Below, piece after piece: positions 25,963 to 33,824 of a stretch of 64,000 nucleotides of DNA. The notes under the pieces were generated by a model. That model had not been told where the DNA came from. It searched no databases and saw only the letters and a list, made by a program, of their open reading frames with translations. Location: contig JANVYR010000001.1 in the NCBI GenBank assembly GCA_030059665.1, forward strand, positions 337,368-401,367, written 5' to 3'. The position numbers and the translations under genes were made by a program. Source of the DNA: Candidatus Calditenuis fumarioli. GTDB taxonomy: Archaea > Thermoproteota > Nitrososphaeria_A > Caldarchaeales > Calditenuaceae. Position 1 is the stretch's first letter; each line of letters opens with the position of its first letter.

Positions 25963-26060
25963 CGCGATATGCGACTGGCTTCTGGTGGGCGCATACTCCC
26001 GAGCAAATGCAACCCAAATCGCACCGAGAACTCGGAGGCTGGTGGAAGCCCTCGCGTTAG

Positions 26061-26151
26061 CGGGCCCGCCGGGACTCGAACCCGGGACCTCCGGCTCTCA
26101 GCTCGCATCCATCCGCAGGCCGGCGCCCTATCCATGCTAGGCCACGGGCCC
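26061..26151 (-). tRNA. tRNA-Arg (GCG) with a 16-base intron
   Basis: On the minus strand: acceptor GGGCCCG, D arm GCCTAGCATGGATAGGGC, anticodon stem CCGGC/GCCGG, variable AGGTC, T arm CCGGG TTCGAGT CCCGG, acceptor CGGGCCC and discriminator G. The anticodon loop is 23 bases; removing 16 (26097-26112, after position 37) leaves CTGCGGA with anticodon GCG. The 37/38 site is the canonical archaeal intron position. CCA is not encoded. A TTTTTAGG element about 30 bases upstream can be the promoter. Confidence 0.9.
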
Positions 26152-26181
26152 CTGCAGATCAGACGCTTGCGTCCTAAAAAC

Positions 26182-26280
26182 TCAGAGCTGGCCGGTCAGG
26201 CGTAGTATCAGCATCACCAGCGCGAGGAGACCCAGGAGTGAGGCGATCAGGGCCGCGTAACCCGTGCTGCTCAAGCCCAT
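26182..26280 (-). CDS. Tiny single-helix membrane protein coupled to the oxidase subunit IV gene
   Basis: A 32-residue reading frame whose ATG overlaps the stop of the upstream oxidase-subunit gene (TGATG). It is almost entirely one membrane helix (YAALIASLLGLLALVMLIL) with a short polar start and end. Single-helix microproteins such as subunit IIa of ba3-type oxidases have this size, so an accessory oxidase subunit is a reasonable inference. There is no sequence motif to prove it, but the overlap and preceding GAGGTG support translation. Confidence 0.5.
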   Translation of the reverse strand: MGLSSTGYAALIASLLGLLALVMLILRLTGQL

Positions 26281-26564
26281 CACCTCACCGGCACGAACTG
26301 GACCCCGATGAGGGAGAGGACGCTCAGCAGCAGGAAGGCCACGACCGCTCCGATTCCCAGGACAGCGAGGTATGAGAGCGACCTGGGCTCGTAGGCGAGG
26401 TGCATGAAGAAGAGCGCGATCAGCACTGCCTTCCCTCCGGCGAGCAGGACGATCGAGGCGTCGACCACGGCCCTCGGCAGCGGCTGGTAGAAGATCACCA
26501 GCTCAAGCGCCGTCAGGACGACCAGAGCCGCGAAGACCGCAACGTAGATCCAGACCCTCGCCAA
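26280..26564 (-). CDS. coxD: Cytochrome c/quinol oxidase subunit IV family protein
   Basis: 94 residues with three membrane helices (about 5-24, 32-54, 64-88). The central motif GGKAVLIALFFMHLAYEP, with Lys in the second helix and FMHL, is diagnostic of prokaryotic COX4/CyoD-type subunits, which help assemble heme-copper oxidases. CATATAGG about 30 bases before TTG 26564 is a TATA box. No subunit I, II or III is nearby, so the partner enzyme must be encoded elsewhere; aerobic or micro-aerobic respiration is implied but not proven. Confidence 0.82.
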   Translation of the reverse strand: MARVWIYVAVFAALVVLTALELVIFYQPLPRAVVDASIVLLAGGKAVLIALFFMHLAYEPRSLSYLAVLGIGAVVAFLLLSVLSLIGVQFVPVR

Positions 26565-26673
26565 CCCTCCTCGTCCGGACAGGAGCGCGGTCCTATATGG
26601 TGGTTTTTCGGGTAGGCAGGACCTGTGCGAACACGGTTATCTTGAGGTCGGGCTGGTCACGGCAGGGTCTCGG

Positions 26674-28068
26674 ATGAGGGAGGTGCAGGTCTGGAAGTTC
26701 GGCGGCACGTCCCTCGGCAGCGGCGAGAGGATCAGAAGGGTTGCGGGCCTCATCGCGGAGGGCCTCAGGAGCAGGGACCTCGTGGTGGTGTGCTCGGCCA
26801 TGGGCGACACCACGGACCAACTCATGGCGGCGGCCGACGCCGCAGCGAAGGGCGACTCTCAGACAGCGACCGCCGTGGTCAGGGCGATACAGGAGGAGCA
26901 CCTGAAGGCATGCGGTGAGGCGGTGGAGGACGCACAGGTGAGGAGGGAGGTGGAGAGGTTCGTGATCTCGAGGACCGAGGAGCTCGAGAAGGTGGTGACG
27001 AGCGCATCCCTCCTGAAGGAGGTGACCGAGAGGACGAGGGACCTGATCGCCTCCTTCGGCGAGAGGCTCTCCACTAGGATCGTTTGGGGCGCCCTCCGGT
27101 CGATGGGCGTGGACGCGGTCTACCTCGAGGGCTTCGAGGCCGGCATCGTCACCGACGACTCCTTCGGCAGCGCGAACCCCCTGATGCCCCTCACTGCGCA
27201 GCTGATCCGGGAAAGGGTCGGAGGGCTCCTCGCGCAGGGTAAGGTCCCCGTGGTCACGGGGTACATCGCAGCCACCAGGGACGGCATCATCACCACGCTG
27301 GGAAGGGGAGGGTCGGATTACACCGCCACGCTGATCGCCTACTCGCTGGACGCCAAGGAGGTATGGCTCTGGACCGACGTCGACGGGATGATGTCGGCCG
27401 ATCCCAGGGTCGTCAGCACGGCCCGCGTCCTCCGGAGGATATCCTACGACGAGGCGGTCGAGATGGCCTACTTCGGCGCGAAGGGCCTCCAGATCAGGAC
27501 GCTCCTGCCGGCGAAGGAGAAGGGGATACTGATCAGGATCAGGAACACCTTCAACCCCGAATCCGAGGGGACAATCATCGGCGACTCCACCGACCGGGAG
27601 ATGGGCGTGACGAAAGCGGTGCTCTTCACGAGGAACGTCTCGATGCTCACCGTCAAGGGCGACGTCCTGAGGGGCGGTGTGCTATCCGCGAGGGTCCTGG
27701 CGGTTCTGGAGAGGCTTGGGGTCGTGCCTCTTATGATCTCGCAGAGCGTCTCGAGCTCCTCCATCTCGATCGTCCTACCGAGACAGGTGACCGACTTGGT
27801 GGTGAGGGGGCTTGAGCGCGACGTGATAACCGAGCTGGGGGGCGGTGAGCTGGAGGTGGAGCGGGACGTCGCAGCGGTTGCCGTGATCGGTGAGGGGATG
27901 AAGGGAACTCCCGGGGTGGCGAGCAGGGTCTTCACTGCCGTAGCGAGCAAGGGCATCAACGTCAGGATGATCGCTCAGGGTTCCTCGGAGCTGAACATCT
28001 CGTTCGTGGTGAAGGAGCGCGACGTGGAGGAGGCAGTCAGGGCCGTCCACGCGGCCTTCATCGCTTAG
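26674..28068 (+). CDS. lysC: Aspartate kinase
   Basis: Phosphorylates aspartate, the first step to lysine, threonine and methionine. The 464 residues begin WKFGGTSLGSGERIRRVAGL, include VVVCSAMGDTTDQL, GRGGSDYTATLIAYSL, VWLWTDVDGMMSADPR and the substrate-site FGAKGLQIRTLLPA. Two C-terminal ACT domains follow (about 310-465: SMLTVKGDVLRGGVLSARVL, and AVIGEGMKGTPGVASRVFTAVASKGINVRMIAQGSSE), so feedback inhibition by lysine or threonine is expected. CGGTTATCTTG about 35 bases upstream is a likely TATA box. It is transcribed alone. Confidence 0.95.
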   Translation: MREVQVWKFGGTSLGSGERIRRVAGLIAEGLRSRDLVVVCSAMGDTTDQLMAAADAAAKGDSQTATAVVRAIQEEHLKACGEAVEDAQVRREVERFVISRTEELEKVVTSASLLKEVTERTRDLIASFGERLSTRIVWGALRSMGVDAVYLEGFEAGIVTDDSFGSANPLMPLTAQLIRERVGGLLAQGKVPVVTGYIAATRDGIITTLGRGGSDYTATLIAYSLDAKEVWLWTDVDGMMSADPRVVSTARVLRRISYDEAVEMAYFGAKGLQIRTLLPAKEKGILIRIRNTFNPESEGTIIGDSTDREMGVTKAVLFTRNVSMLTVKGDVLRGGVLSARVLAVLERLGVVPLMISQSVSSSSISIVLPRQVTDLVVRGLERDVITELGGGELEVERDVAAVAVIGEGMKGTPGVASRVFTAVASKGINVRMIAQGSSELNISFVVKERDVEEAVRAVHAAFIA

Positions 28069-28079
28069 CGTCACCTCCG

Positions 28080-28679
28080 CTAAAACCTCTGCGAAGTGGA
28101 CCTTGGTCGGATCACCAGCTTGATCATACCCCGAGAGACGGTCTGGTTGATCACGTCGATCCCGTAAACGTTAAGCATCTCCCTCGCGGCCACGGATACG
28201 GCCTCCGTCGTCTCCACGGAATCCCCCACACCGATAACCGATATCTCGAGCCCGTCCTTCCCCAGCTCCCTCAGCTCGACGCGCTTAAGCGGGAAGAAGT
28301 ACGAGAAGAGCGCCGCGAGGCTCACGAGTTCCTCGAAGCTCGGGGCGTACGTCTTCATCAGGAGGCCGACGTCCCTGCCGAGCTGGCTGAAGAGGGAGAA
28401 GAGCCTTTTCCGGTCGTGGGAGTAGAGCTCCTTGATCAGCGCGTCCATGAAGTAGGAGGGGAGAACGACGGCGTCCGCATCCCTCAGGACCTTGTAGACC
28501 TTCCAGAGGTTGGAGATGATCGCGTCGCTCCCGCTCTCCCGGACGACCTGTATCCCCTGCTCGAGGATGGACGAGGCGAGCGCGTAGACGGACATCTTCC
28601 TCTCCTTCGCCAGCTCCGAGAGCTTCTCGGCCACATCACGCCTCACAGCGAGCGTGGTCCTCCCTTTGCTGGAGTCCAA
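28080..28679 (-). CDS. Uncharacterised protein with a ribbon-helix-helix-like N-terminus
   Basis: 199 residues. The opening TTLAVRRDVAEKLSELAKERKMSVYALASSILEQGIQVV looks like a ribbon-helix-helix DNA-binding unit (one strand, two helices). The remainder is an alpha/beta region I do not recognise (FSLFSQLGRDVGLLMKTYAPSFEELVSLAAL). It may be a regulator that senses a small ligand through the C-terminal part; this is inference. TTG 28679 directly follows AAGGAG, and GATAAACAC about 40 bases upstream may be the TATA box. Confidence 0.65.
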   Translation of the reverse strand: MDSSKGRTTLAVRRDVAEKLSELAKERKMSVYALASSILEQGIQVVRESGSDAIISNLWKVYKVLRDADAVVLPSYFMDALIKELYSHDRKRLFSLFSQLGRDVGLLMKTYAPSFEELVSLAALFSYFFPLKRVELRELGKDGLEISVIGVGDSVETTEAVSVAAREMLNVYGIDVINQTVSRGMIKLVIRPRSTSQRF

Positions 28680-28744
28680 CTCCTTACGAAATCCTACAAC
28701 GCAGTATTCATTTGTGTTTATCTGTCGTCAGGGATGGAGGCGCT

Positions 28745-29245
28745 TCAACCCGCAGGTGCCTGCTGGGCGCGCTCCTTCAGCAGGAGCCTTATCTTCCCCT
28801 CCTCGTCCTTCTTCACGAGGTATCCGGGGGCGTTCACGATCTGATCCCCTATCGCGATGTGCCTGTGGACGACCAGCTGCCTTGCGTGGTAAATCGTCTT
28901 GGCCAACCCCAACCTGTAAACGACCGTCTGGAGCCGGCGCTCGAGGATGTCCCGAACGGTGAGCTTCAGCACGTCGTCTGCGGTCGCGTTCTCGGACACA
29001 AGTCCGTACTTGGCCAAGGTCCTGATCAGCTCCGACTCCTTTCTGGCCCGCTCCTCGCCGCTGAGGACGAACAGGCTCCGGGCTATCTTCCTGTACTTCC
29101 TCAGGATCGCCTGCGCCCTCCACAGCTCCCGCTTGTTCCTGAGGCCGTACTCGCCCACCAGCCTGAGCTCCTCCATCAGCCTGTCGGCGCGCCAGGGATG
29201 CCTCGGCGTCTCGTACTTCTTCCTCGGTCTCTTCGGATCGCCCAT
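28745..29245 (-). CDS. rps4: 30S ribosomal protein S4 (archaeal, uS4)
   Basis: Nucleates assembly of the small subunit. 166 residues: GDPKRPRKKYETPRHPW, ELRLVGEYGLRNKRELWRA, and the S4 RNA-binding domain RRLQTVVYRLGLAKTIYHARQLVVHRHIAIG. ATG 29245 is 26 bases from GACTAAATGG, consistent with a leaderless transcript. It stands alone, separated from rps13 (3151) by 25 kb, whereas archaea usually keep rps13-rps4-rps11-rpoD together. Confidence 0.96.
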   Translation of the reverse strand: MGDPKRPRKKYETPRHPWRADRLMEELRLVGEYGLRNKRELWRAQAILRKYRKIARSLFVLSGEERARKESELIRTLAKYGLVSENATADDVLKLTVRDILERRLQTVVYRLGLAKTIYHARQLVVHRHIAIGDQIVNAPGYLVKKDEEGKIRLLLKERAQQAPAG

Positions 29246-29345
29246 CCCGATCGACCCTCTATGAGACCCATTTAGTCCTATCGGCTCGCCTGGGAGAAGC
29301 GCGGGCGGAGACACGGAAAAATGCCGCGAGATCAGTCTATCGAAC

Positions 29346-31133
29346 GTGAGCGTCAGGGACCTGATCGCGGGGTACGTCGAGGCTGCCCTCGGAGAGCGCG
29401 AGCTCACGCTCCTCATCAGGGGTGCATCTGTCCTGAACGTCTTCTCGGGGGAGCTGGAGGACGTCAATATCGGCGTCTACCGGGACAGGGTCGTCTACCT
29501 CGGCAGGGAGGAGAGGAGGGCCGAGAGGGTGCTGGACGTGAAGGGGGTCGCGGTTCCTGGGTTCATCGACACGCACCTGCACATCGAGAGCAGCATGGTC
29601 ACGCCGGCAAGGTTCGCGGAGGCCGTTCTCCCCCACGGGACCACCACTGTGGTTGCCGATCCCCATGAGATCGCGAACGTCCTCGGCAAGGAGGGCGTCA
29701 GGATGATGCTGGAGAACTCGAGGGGCTTGCCGCTGAAGGTCTACTACTTCATGCCGACCTGCGTGCCGGAGTCCGACGCGGTCACAGCAGGCGCTGAGAT
29801 AACGCCCGAGGACGTGGAGGAGGCCCTCGGCTGGGACGGGATAGCAGGGCTCGGAGAGGTGATGGACTACGAATCGGTACTGGCCAGGCGGGAGAAGTTC
29901 ATGCGCATCCTGGAGGCAGGCTGGAGGAGGAACTCGGTGATAGACGGCCACTGCGTCCTCCTCTCCGGTGCCAGGTTGAACGCGTACATCGCTGCGGGGC
30001 CTGAGGCGGACCACGAGAACTTCACGATCGAGTCGATGCTCGAGAAGCTCAGGCGAGGGATGTACGTCAAGCTGAGGGGCCCGTACATCCTCGATCCGAG
30101 GAGGTTCGTCGAGGCGCTGAAGGGATTGCCGAACGGCTGGGAGAGGGTCGTCTTCGTGACGGACGATGTGATGCCCGACACGCTGCTGGAGAAGGGGCAC
30201 CTCGACTTCGTCGTCAGGTCGATGATCGAGGCCGGGATGGACGAGGTCGAGGCGATCAGGAGCGCGACCCTCAGGCCGGCGGAGCACATGAGGATGCGGG
30301 ATCTCGGCGCGATCGCACCTGGAAGGATCGCTGACGTCCTGATCCTCAGGGACCTCAGGAGGGTGGATGTTGACCTGGTGGTCGCGAGCGGCGTTCCGGT
30401 TGCGAGGGGTGGAAGGCTGATCGTTCAGCTCGAGAGGAGGAGCTTCGACCGGAGGGCTTACGGCACGGTGAGGGTCAAAGAGCTCAAACAGGAGGACTTC
30501 GTCTTCAGGGCCCCCATCAAGGAGGGCAGGATGAGAGTGAGGGTGGTTGACTTCCCGAGGCCAGAGGAGATCGCCGGCGACGTCTCCTGGACCTTCCTCC
30601 AGATGATCGTGACGAAGCTGTCGGAGGCTGAGATCGAGGTCCGAGATCACAGGCCGGTGCTCGGCGAGGTGGCGCTGATGAAGGTGATCGAGCGTCACGG
30701 GAAGCACGGGTCGAGCGGCGTGGGGTTCGTACGGAACCTCCTCAGGAGGGGCGCGGTGGCAACAACGGTCGCTCACGACTCCCACAACCTCGCCGTCGTA
30801 GGAACGAACCCGGTCGACATGCACGTCGCAGCGACGGAGGTGATCAGAGCGGGAGGCGGGATGGCTGCAGCACTTGACGGGAAGGTTCTGGCCCTGATCG
30901 AGCTGCCGATCGCGGGGCTGATGTCGGAGGAACCGGTGGAGGTGATGGCGGGTAAGATGAGGGCGTTCCGGGAGGCCCTCAGGAGGCTCGAAGCCATCGA
31001 CCACCCGTACATGCCTCTGATCTCGCTGATGACGCTCTCCGTGATACCGAGGGTCAGGGTCACCGACAAGGGGCTCTTCGACGTTATCGAGCAGCGCTTC
31101 CTCGATCCGGTGATCGAGGCCGTTCCGAGCTGA
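29346..31133 (+). CDS. ade: Adenine deaminase
   Basis: Converts adenine to hypoxanthine with release of ammonia, in purine salvage. The 595 residues match the family's large form: N-terminal amidohydrolase barrel with DTHLHIESS (metal-binding HxH), PHGTTTVVADPHEIANVLG, GLGEVMDYESVL and DGHCVLLSGARLNAYIAAG. The C-terminal extension has GVGFVRNLLRRGAVATTVAHDSH broken across its core, GTNPVDM and VIRAGGGMAA. GTG 29346 is used. Together with the next gene and the SsnA-like gene it makes a small cluster of nucleobase hydrolases. Confidence 0.93.
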   Translation: MSVRDLIAGYVEAALGERELTLLIRGASVLNVFSGELEDVNIGVYRDRVVYLGREERRAERVLDVKGVAVPGFIDTHLHIESSMVTPARFAEAVLPHGTTTVVADPHEIANVLGKEGVRMMLENSRGLPLKVYYFMPTCVPESDAVTAGAEITPEDVEEALGWDGIAGLGEVMDYESVLARREKFMRILEAGWRRNSVIDGHCVLLSGARLNAYIAAGPEADHENFTIESMLEKLRRGMYVKLRGPYILDPRRFVEALKGLPNGWERVVFVTDDVMPDTLLEKGHLDFVVRSMIEAGMDEVEAIRSATLRPAEHMRMRDLGAIAPGRIADVLILRDLRRVDVDLVVASGVPVARGGRLIVQLERRSFDRRAYGTVRVKELKQEDFVFRAPIKEGRMRVRVVDFPRPEEIAGDVSWTFLQMIVTKLSEAEIEVRDHRPVLGEVALMKVIERHGKHGSSGVGFVRNLLRRGAVATTVAHDSHNLAVVGTNPVDMHVAATEVIRAGGGMAAALDGKVLALIELPIAGLMSEEPVEVMAGKMRAFREALRRLEAIDHPYMPLISLMTLSVIPRVRVTDKGLFDVIEQRFLDPVIEAVPS

Positions 31134-31154
31134 GGTCCCGATGAGGTGAGGTCG

Positions 31155-32555
31155 TTGACGTTCGACCTCTTGCTGAGGAACTGCAGGGCGGTGGACGTCA
31201 CGGGCGTCCAGGAGTGCGACGTGGCGATAGAGGACGGAAGGATCGCGAAGCTCGCGAGGAACGCGGAGGACCAGGCCGATCGCGTGATCGACTGCCGGGG
31301 GATGCTAGTCTTTCCCGGAGCGATAGACGGACACGTCCACTTCGAGATGGATTACGGACCCGGCATCAGGACCGCCGACGACTTCAGGACAGGGACCGAG
31401 AGCGCGGCTTGCGGCGGGGTTACGACGGTCATAGACTTCGTGACGCCCAGGAGGGGCCAGTCCCTGATAGAGGCCTTCGAGGAGCGCCTCGGCGCGGCCC
31501 AAGCTAAGGCGGTGGTGGACTTCGGGCTGCACGTCTGCGTGCTCGAGGTCAACGGGCAGCGCCTGTCTGAGCTGAGGCACCTCGTCTCGGAGCGCGGCGT
31601 GGCATCGGTCAAGGTCTTCACCGCGTACAGGGCGAGGGGATTGATGATAGACGACGGCTCGCTGGTCAGGCTCGCCAGGGAGCTGGCCGCGATGGACGTC
31701 CTGATGCTCTGCCACTGCGAGAACGAGGACATGATCGCGAAAGCAACGGAGGAGCTGGTTTTCGAGGGGAGGACGGGAATCGAGCACTACGAGTCGAGCA
31801 GGCCGGACTTCGCCGAGGCCGAGGCCGTTAACAGGATAGGTTTTGTCTCGAGCCTCACGGGCGTCGAGTTCCTGGTGGTCCACATCTCCTCGGCAGCAGC
31901 GCTCTCCTCCCTGAGGGCACTCAAGAGGTCAGGGGTGAGGGCGAGGGGGGAGACGTGCCCGCACTACCTCCTCTTCACGAAGGACCTGTACGCCACCGAT
32001 AGGGGCCCGCTGTACGTGATGGCTCCACCGCTCAGGACCGAGGTCGACAGGAGGAGCCTCTGGCAGGGCATCGCCGACGGAGCGATCGACGTGGTGGGTA
32101 GCGACCACGCGCCCTACCTCGCGGTTCACAAGTCGAGGTCGAAAGACTTCAGGGAGGTCCCGGGAGGGGTCCAGGGCACGGAGGTGATCGTGCCGGTGCT
32201 CTTCTCGGAAGGAGTTCGTAAGGGGATAATCGGGCTGGAGAGGTTCGTCGAGCTGACGTCGCACAACCCCGCCAGGCTCTACGGCCTCTCCCACCGGAAG
32301 GGGAGGATCGCGGTGGGATGGGACGCGGACCTCGTGGTGCTGGACCCGTCGAAGAGGGTCAGGCTAGGTAAGGAGGTGCTCCACAGCGCCCTCGACCACT
32401 CGATCTACGAGGGCATCGAGGTGACGGGCTACCCGGTCATCACGATCTCCCGCGGCGAGGTGGTGGCAGAGAACGGTCAGGTCCTCGGGAGGCCCGGAAG
32501 GGGCCAGTACCTCCACCGCAGCAGGAAGAGGGCGGAACCCGTTCAGCTCAGGTGA
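31155..32555 (+). CDS. Dihydropyrimidinase/hydantoinase-family cyclic amidohydrolase
   Basis: Zinc amidohydrolase that opens cyclic amides such as dihydropyrimidines or hydantoins; about 466 residues. The barrel ligands are visible: DGHVHFEMD (first HxH), carbamylated-Lys segment VKVFTAYRAR, HCENEDM, VVHISSAAA and GSDHAPY. The segment FEMDYGPGIRTADDF has the length of dihydropyrimidinases rather than dihydroorotases. TTG 31155 has GAGGTGAGG just upstream; the in-frame GTG 31146 lies inside that site and is the alternative. It follows ade by 21 bases and overlaps thrC tail to tail by 13. Substrate specificity is inferred. Confidence 0.88.
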   Translation: MTFDLLLRNCRAVDVTGVQECDVAIEDGRIAKLARNAEDQADRVIDCRGMLVFPGAIDGHVHFEMDYGPGIRTADDFRTGTESAACGGVTTVIDFVTPRRGQSLIEAFEERLGAAQAKAVVDFGLHVCVLEVNGQRLSELRHLVSERGVASVKVFTAYRARGLMIDDGSLVRLARELAAMDVLMLCHCENEDMIAKATEELVFEGRTGIEHYESSRPDFAEAEAVNRIGFVSSLTGVEFLVVHISSAAALSSLRALKRSGVRARGETCPHYLLFTKDLYATDRGPLYVMAPPLRTEVDRRSLWQGIADGAIDVVGSDHAPYLAVHKSRSKDFREVPGGVQGTEVIVPVLFSEGVRKGIIGLERFVELTSHNPARLYGLSHRKGRIAVGWDADLVVLDPSKRVRLGKEVLHSALDHSIYEGIEVTGYPVITISRGEVVAENGQVLGRPGRGQYLHRSRKRAEPVQLR

Positions 32556-33817
32556 CGCCTCAGCTCCTCCACCTCAGGCGATATCAGCGGGACCTCACCC
32601 ACCCCTCCCAGAAGCTTCTCCACCTCCTTCAGCCCCGAACCGGTCACGAGCACCACCACCCTGTCCGACCTGTCCAGGAAGCCCTCGTCGAGAAGCCTCC
32701 TGAGGGCCGCAAGCCCCACAGCACCGGACGGCTCCGCGAACACACCTGCCTTAGAGGCCAGAACCCTGACCGCATCCATGATCTCTTCGTCGGGCACGGC
32801 AACTCCCTTCCCTCTGGTCTTCTTGACACCCTCGATCGCGGCGTCTCCGTCCCAGGGGAAGGGGTCGAGTAGGCCTGATGCGACGGACCTCGGGTTCGGC
32901 TCGGGCTGGATCCGCTCAAAGGGGATGCCCGCGTTGATCGCCCTCACCAGCTGCTGGTTCCCCTCCGGCTGGACCGGTATCAGCATTGGAAGCTCCTCCT
33001 CCCTCAGGATTCCCAGCGCCATCAGGTCCCTGAGGCCCTTCCAGAGACCGGTAAGGAAGCATCCGGACCCCGTCGGGACGAGGACCGCGTCGGGCGACTT
33101 CCATCCCAGCTGCTCCACCAGCTCGTAGACGACGGTCTTGGGGCCCTCGACTTGGTACGGGTTGAAGGGGCCGAAGCTCGGGCACGGGTACCAGCCGAAG
33201 GCCCGGACCGCCTTGACCATGAGGTCCACCGTCGGGTCCTTTCCCGGCTCAACGGCCCTCACCCGGAAGAGCTTTGCGCCGAAGGTGATCAGCTGGGCCG
33301 CCTTCCCTAACGAGACGTCCTCGGGGACGAAGGCGTAGCAGGAGATTCCGGAGGAGGCGCAGTAGGCCGCGAGGGATGAGGCAGCGTTGCCGCTGGACGC
33401 GGTGACCGCCACCCTCTTCCCCAGCTCGACCGCCTTCGCGACCCCAACGGCCATCGCCCTGTCCTTGAAGGAACCGGTCGGATTTCGTGTCTCGTCCTTG
33501 AGGTACACGCTCCTTGTCCCGAGGAAGTCGTTCAGCCTCCTGGAGAATATCAGCGGGGTCCACCCCTCCCTCAGCGGGGCTGCGTGCTCCTTCGATGCTG
33601 GCATGAGCTCCCAGTATCGCCAGACGCCCATCTCCACCGGACGCGACGCTATCGTCTCCCTCCCGAGGACCTCCTTGACGGCCTCGTAATCGTAGACCAC
33701 GTCGAGCCTGCCGAGGTCCATGTTGTCGCACATCACCGGCCCCTGCTCGGGCCTGTACCTCCTGCCGCACCTCGAGCAGATCAGCTCCACCACGAACCGA
33801 CTTCGCCCGCCCCCCAA
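32543..33817 (-). CDS. thrC: Threonine synthase
   Basis: PLP enzyme that converts phosphohomoserine to threonine. The 424 residues start with a short zinc-ribbon-like entry (ICSRCGRRY, then MCDNMDLG). The PLP lysine is in NPTGSFKDRAMAVG; TASSGNAASSLAAY binds cofactor phosphate, and PTGSGCFLTGLWKGLRDL and VFAEPSGAVGLAAL follow. TTG 33817 has GGTGAG about 7 bases upstream. Homoserine kinase is not in the window. It is read away from the SsnA-like gene, 8 bases after that gene's stop, probably in one transcript. Confidence 0.93.
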   Translation of the reverse strand: MGGGRSRFVVELICSRCGRRYRPEQGPVMCDNMDLGRLDVVYDYEAVKEVLGRETIASRPVEMGVWRYWELMPASKEHAAPLREGWTPLIFSRRLNDFLGTRSVYLKDETRNPTGSFKDRAMAVGVAKAVELGKRVAVTASSGNAASSLAAYCASSGISCYAFVPEDVSLGKAAQLITFGAKLFRVRAVEPGKDPTVDLMVKAVRAFGWYPCPSFGPFNPYQVEGPKTVVYELVEQLGWKSPDAVLVPTGSGCFLTGLWKGLRDLMALGILREEELPMLIPVQPEGNQQLVRAINAGIPFERIQPEPNPRSVASGLLDPFPWDGDAAIEGVKKTRGKGVAVPDEEIMDAVRVLASKAGVFAEPSGAVGLAALRRLLDEGFLDRSDRVVVLVTGSGLKEVEKLLGGVGEVPLISPEVEELRRHLS

Positions 33818-33824
33818 ACGCAGC

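Noticed and set aside
29337-31004. Minus-strand frame of 555 codons
   Set aside because: Antisense shadow of adenine deaminase; rich in Asp, His and Pro as expected from reversing Arg/Glu/Val codons.
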